The notes beneath the pieces were generated by a model, which ran no database searches, was not told the origin of the DNA, and was given only the letters and a program-made list of their open reading frames with translations. From an uncultured Bacteroidota bacterium (lineage in GTDB: Bacteria; Bacteroidota; Bacteroidia; Chitinophagales; Chitinophagaceae), in the NCBI GenBank assembly GCA_903906615.1, contig CAIVKT010000088.1, forward strand, positions 1-7,605: 7,605 bases of DNA, given 5' to 3'. Below, piece by piece: positions 5,301 to 7,605 of this stretch. Positions within the stretch are counted from its first letter, which is position 1, and each line of letters opens with the position of its first letter. The position numbers were made by a program, and so were the translations under genes.

Positions 5301-7605
5301 GGCACTACTACCATTAGCTACACCCTGCCGGGTACGGGCTGTGCTGCCAGCCATGCAGTAACAGTGCTATCTCCGCCGCCAGCCATTGGCGGCCCCGCAT
5401 CTGTATGTGTGGGCTTCACAGCCACTGAGACAGAAACAACAACTGGCGGCACATGGAGCATGAGCCCAACGGCCATAGGCAAAATAAGCAGCGGTGGCGT
5501 AGTGCGCGGCATTACCACAGGCACAGCCACCGTAAGCTATACGAGCAGCGGAGGTTGCCTTGCTACAAAAACGATAACGGTCAACACGACACCATTGCCC
5601 ATTAGCGGCTCATTAGGCGTATGCCGCGGTTCAACGACAACGCTTACCGATGGCACCGGTGGCGTTACCTGGAGCAGCGGGTCATTGTCAATTGGCACTA
5701 TCGGCTCTGTGAGCGGAATCGTTTCCGGGATCAGTACAGGCACCACTATCATAACGTATTCACTTGGGTTAGGTTGCAGCACCACTGCAGTAGTAACTGT
5801 CAATTCATTGCCAACAGCGATAGGAGGTCCTGCCGCAGTATGCGTGGGCAGTACAATAAATCTCACAGATGCTGGTGGGGGAACGTGGATCAGCAGCAAC
5901 AGTAATGCAACAGTGGTATCAGGCACAGTATCCGGGGCAACAGCAGGATCAGATGTGATCTCATACATACTCCCCACAGGTTGTTTGGCAACAAAAGCAA
6001 TAACCATCAACGCCCTGCCGGGCATTATAGGAGGGCCGTCAAGCGTATGCTCTGCCACCAGTATAACACTCACAGATGGCGGCACAGGCACATGGACTGT
6101 GACCGGCCCTGCAACAATTGCAGGCAGCACCGGTGTGCTGACCGCAGGCAGTAGCAGCGGCATAGCTACAGTGACCTATACATTATCCGGAACCGGCTGC
6201 GCAAGAACTGCCCCAGTGACCATAAATCCGGTTCCTGCGTCAATAACAGGAACAGGCAGCATATGCCCAGGCTATACGCTTACACTGGCAGGCCCCACAG
6301 GTGGGGTGTGGAGCGAAACTAGTAGCATAGCCACCATAGGCAGCACAGGAATTGTAACAGGCATGACCGGTGGCATAGCCGTCATATCTTATGTACTACC
6401 CACAGGATGCTACGTAACAACGGCAGTAACCGTGAACCCAGCGTCGGCGGCAATAGGCGGGCCATCAGCAGTTTGCGTTGGTTCGAACATCAGCCTCACA
6501 GAGAGTAGCAGCGGTACATGGGCAAGTAGCAGTACCCCCATAGCTATTGGTACGTCTACAGGAATTGTAACAGGATTAAGCACAGGCGTTGCTATCGTTA
6601 CCTTCACAACTACCTCAGGCTGTAGCACGACAACAACAGTAACAGTGAGCTTATCGCCGACAGCAATAACAGGGGCAGGGGCAGTATGCAGTGGCGCCAC
6701 GACCACACTTACTGATACTGTGGGCGGTGGACTGTGGAGCGCAAGCGCAGGCACGGTGAGTGTCGGATCATTGAGTGGCGTGGTAACCGGGATTAGCGCA
6801 GGTACGGCAGTTGTTACCTACTCGCTGGGTACTGGCTGCACGGTATGGAGAAGTTTGACAGTAGCAGCTACCCCGGCAGCAATCACAGGCAGCAGGTCTA
6901 TTTGTATTGGTACTACTGTCGCTCTTGCAGATTCCACCGCGGGCGGTGCCTGGAGTATAGCCCCTGCGACAGTAGGCACGATCAGCACAAGCGGAATGGT
7001 GCTGGGTTTGGCAGCAGGAACCGCTTATGTAAACTACAGTACAGGAATTTGCTCCGTAAATGATACGGTAATAGTGAACCCTACACCGACAACAATAGGC
7101 GGGCCAGCTACCGTGTGCCAGGGCGCGACTATAACAGCAACAGATGCCGTAACGGGCGGTACATGGAGTACCACAAGCAGCAATATAACAATAGGTAGTT
7201 CAGGCAGCATCACCGGCATGACCGCAGGCACAGCAGTAATCACCTATTCCATAGGCAGTTGTTCGGTAAACAGAATAATAACAGTAAACCCCATAGCCGC
7301 CATAACAGGCGCTACGGGCATATGTGTAGGCAATACCACTACACTCAGTGATGTGGTAGCGGGCGGCCGGTGGAGTGCGGGCCTGGGAGTGGCGAGCGTA
7401 GGGAGCGCGACAGGTGTAGTAACAGGATTGAGCGCAGGAGTAGCAAATGTTACTTATACCACAACTGCGGGCTGCACGGCCAACTATAGCGTAACAGTGA
7501 ACACAACACCATCTGCTATAGGCGGCACATTGCATGTGTGTGTGTGTGTGGGCAGTACAACTAATTTAAGCAACACCGTCGGTGGAGGAGTGTGGACAAC
7601 CACAA
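2388..7605 (+). CDS. Giant secreted protein: NHL-like repeats plus Ig-like repeat array (3' partial)
   Basis: One frame is open for 1739 codons to the right edge and is cut there. The in-frame stop upstream is TAA at 2337-2339. No ATG lies between it and 2427, and ATG 2427 would leave only half a signal peptide. TTG at 2388 gives a classic one: MKIRQY, a leucine-rich core (ILLLLLAMSLGI), and cleavage at TARA|Q (residue 22/23). I therefore choose TTG; TTG 2352 is a longer alternative. No strong Shine-Dalgarno is seen, as usual in this phylum. Domains: NHL-like array (residues about 23-365), a Big_9/tandem-95-like domain (366-475), then Ig-like repeats from residue 479 to the end. The protein is rich in Gly, Ala, Ser, Thr, Val and Ile. 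By known family habits it is an exported surface or matrix protein, perhaps an adhesin; no enzyme motif is seen. A type IX secretion C-terminal domain would be expected beyond the window and is not observed. Confidence 0.9.
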   Translation, partial: MKIRQYILLLLLAMSLGITARAQIITTIAGNGTSGDTGDGGPATAASLSFYVMTMDNIDNLYIMNADTMRLRKINASSGIIYSIAGTGLHGYSGDGGPATAAMLMLNGGYSGIATDNTGNIYIATDTPASASSGKIRKINTSGIITAIAGSGTVGYGGDGGPATAAQLSYRPNGIYADAGGNLYVCDNDNNRVRRIDTAGIITTFAGNGTIFSSGDGGPATVASIADPAHITGDRAGNIYVSTLDGTARVRKIDASGFISTVAGTGTSGHTGDGGPATAAKIYSTTYLAADGCGNLYVSGDNCIRKVDTHGIISTIAGNGASSTYSGDGGPATAAGVQPTNINVDAYGNIFFQNGTARIRRISTANHAPAFTSGRSRHISLCNGTSTAYAINSLLAVCDSDNYQTETWAVLTAPTHGTLAGSYSATSTAGDTLLPTGLSYTPTVGYTGNDTFRITVTDCDMGADTIKVYVAAAASAPAITGAASVCVGYTTTLSDTAGIGSWSSSAMAVGIGSVTGIATGNSTGMATISYIITSTCYSTLAMTANPMPAGITGTVNVCAGQTTTLSSATTGGTWSSSNTAIATAGTASALTSIITGITAGADTINYMLPTGCAVNKAITVNGLPAAITGPGSVCVGATINLSDSLAGGTWSAAGSSAGSVGSASGTVTGMSAGSAPITYTLSTGCQVARIVTVNALPAVITGAGAVCSGSATIFSDATTGGAWSTASGSIGSISGITSSPSTATIAGVSAGTTSITYTLPTSCYSTAVVTVNPLPAAITGSFSTCMGIPLTLYDIGGIWSAAGTVASVGTATGIVTPLSAGIAAITYTLPTGCTTTATITINPNPGPITGIAATCYLSTTLLTDTTAGGTWYSSDYSTAYIVGSTGSISTGTVTGYAAGTAAISYVAADGCMATTIFTVNPAPGPVTGIFSLCTGSATMLTDTSGGGIWSAVAGGAASVGSATGIVTGASAGTTTISYTLPGTGCAASHAVTVLSPPPAIGGPASVCVGFTATETETTTGGTWSMSPTAIGKISSGGVVRGITTGTATVSYTSSGGCLATKTITVNTTPLPISGSLGVCRGSTTTLTDGTGGVTWSSGSLSIGTIGSVSGIVSGISTGTTIITYSLGLGCSTTAVVTVNSLPTAIGGPAAVCVGSTINLTDAGGGTWISSNSNATVVSGTVSGATAGSDVISYILPTGCLATKAITINALPGIIGGPSSVCSATSITLTDGGTGTWTVTGPATIAGSTGVLTAGSSSGIATVTYTLSGTGCARTAPVTINPVPASITGTGSICPGYTLTLAGPTGGVWSETSSIATIGSTGIVTGMTGGIAVISYVLPTGCYVTTAVTVNPASAAIGGPSAVCVGSNISLTESSSGTWASSSTPIAIGTSTGIVTGLSTGVAIVTFTTTSGCSTTTTVTVSLSPTAITGAGAVCSGATTTLTDTVGGGLWSASAGTVSVGSLSGVVTGISAGTAVVTYSLGTGCTVWRSLTVAATPAAITGSRSICIGTTVALADSTAGGAWSIAPATVGTISTSGMVLGLAAGTAYVNYSTGICSVNDTVIVNPTPTTIGGPATVCQGATITATDAVTGGTWSTTSSNITIGSSGSITGMTAGTAVITYSIGSCSVNRIITVNPIAAITGATGICVGNTTTLSDVVAGGRWSAGLGVASVGSATGVVTGLSAGVANVTYTTTAGCTANYSVTVNTTPSAIGGTLHVCVCVGSTTNLSNTVGGGVWTTT
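2457..3482 (+). repeat. Six NHL-like repeat units (probable beta-propeller)
   Basis: Six units of 55-64 residues share the pattern I-x-[TS]-I-A-G-x-G ... G-D-G-G-P-A-T-x-A ... G-N-[LI]-Y-[VI] ... [RM]-[VIL]-R-[RK]-[IV]-[DN]-x-x-G. The D codon of each GDGG motif is at 2502, 2670, 2862, 3033, 3204 and 3369. NHL repeats fold as blades of a propeller, and six units fit one closed six-bladed ring. Unit 3 is preceded by a slightly longer spacer (64 residues from unit 2) because of a Ser/Ala-rich insertion (TPASASSGK). The last unit ends at the IRRIS motif before the next domain. Confidence 0.85.
3483..3812 (+). other. Big_9/tandem-95-like domain between propeller and Ig array
   Basis: About 110 residues begin at NHAPAFTSG and end before the first Ig-like repeat. 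The stretch APTHGTLAG followed by GLSYTPTVGYTGNDTFRITV is the hallmark of the bacterial cadherin-like/Big_9 fold (P-x-x-G-T-L ... Y-T-P-x-x-G-Y-x-G-x-D-x-F). It occurs once and joins the propeller to the repeat array. It contains three cysteines (in SLCNG, AVCDSD and TDCDMG). The assignment rests on motif resemblance only. Confidence 0.7.
3813..7605 (+). repeat. Tandem Ig-like (BIG_2-like) repeat array, 17 full and 1 partial units
   Basis: Units begin with I-[TGS]-G at 3822, 4038, 4266, 4485, 4719, 4929, 5163, 5385, 5601, 5820, 6027, 6243, 6453, 6666, 6882, 7095, 7302 and 7518 (partial), so the period is 69-78 residues. The consensus is I-[TG]-G-x3-[VI]-C-x-G-x-T-x-x-L-[ST]-D ... G-G-[TA]-W-S ... 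[IV]-G-x-x-[TS]-G-x-V-[TS]-G-x-[ST]-A-G-[TV]-A-x-[IV]-x-Y ... G-C-x3-x-x-V-T-V-N-P. The part G-x-V-T-G-x-x-A-G-T-A-x-I-T matches bacterial Ig-like group 2 domains. Every complete unit has exactly two cysteines about 50 residues apart and an invariant tryptophan. The array is truncated by the window edge, so the true number is higher or equal. Confidence 0.9.
7535..7550 (+). repeat. (TG)8 dinucleotide tract inside the coding sequence
   Basis: Eight TG units lie in Ig-like repeat 18 and encode HVCVCVG where most sister repeats have a single VCxG. The excess of two codons (one extra V-C) fits a 6-bp slippage expansion that kept the frame. Confidence 0.85.

Noticed and set aside
4202..6754. Long open frames on the minus strand (4202-4651, 5537-6163, 6410-6754 and others)
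   Set aside because: They lie antisense to the Ig array and repeat with its period. Their Pro/Val/Ala-rich sequence is the reverse complement of the repeat codons, with no independent start signals or domain motifs.
3813..7605. CRISPR-like periodic array
   Set aside because: The ~216-bp period follows a protein repeat in an open frame. Units are diverged and there are no short identical repeats separated by unique spacers.
7300..7605. Type IX secretion C-terminal domain or gliding-motility C-terminal domain
   Set aside because: It is expected for this protein type, but the window ends inside Ig-like repeat 18, so nothing can be seen.

Overview
The window looks like chromosomal DNA of a Bacteroidota bacterium, probably near Chitinophagaceae. 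The clues are signal peptides ending in A-x-A|Q, a PAP2 phosphatase of the type common in that phylum, starts without a clear Shine-Dalgarno, and a giant secreted protein built from NHL-like repeats followed by tandem Ig-like repeats. The organism assignment is an inference from protein style, not from a marker gene.

Layout. Positions 1-599 (+) hold the 3' part of a PAP2-family phosphatase gene; its signal peptide is visible and its true start lies left of the window. Only 11 bp later, and convergent with it, a complete family 2 glycosyltransferase gene lies on the minus strand (611-1444). Positions 1445-2387 form a 943-bp stretch without a convincing gene. It contains a perfect 16-bp palindrome, two diverged copies of a ~120-bp direct repeat carrying a recurring 9-mer (ATGTCCCAT), and several hairpins. 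The last hairpin is a perfect 14-bp stem just upstream of the next gene. From 2388 to the right edge (+) one reading frame stays open for 1739 codons and is cut off by the window end. I checked it codon by codon and found no stop.

The large gene encodes a secreted modular protein: signal peptide, six NHL-like units (probably one beta-propeller), one 'tandem-95'/Big_9-like domain, then 17 complete and one partial Ig-like (BIG_2-like) repeats of about 72 residues. Each complete Ig-like repeat has exactly two cysteines and one invariant tryptophan. It probably starts at TTG (2388), because only that choice gives a normal signal peptide. The C terminus, where a type IX secretion sorting domain or an anchor would be expected, is outside the window.

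There is no direct evidence that the three genes work together. The phosphatase acts at the membrane or in the periplasm, the glycosyltransferase presumably makes a surface glycan, and the giant protein is presumably exported to the cell surface, so all three are envelope-related. The most unusual material is the internal architecture of the giant protein (cysteine-paired, nearly lysine-free Ig array, signs of exchange between distant repeats, a (TG)8 tract in the coding sequence) and the repeat-rich gap upstream of it.
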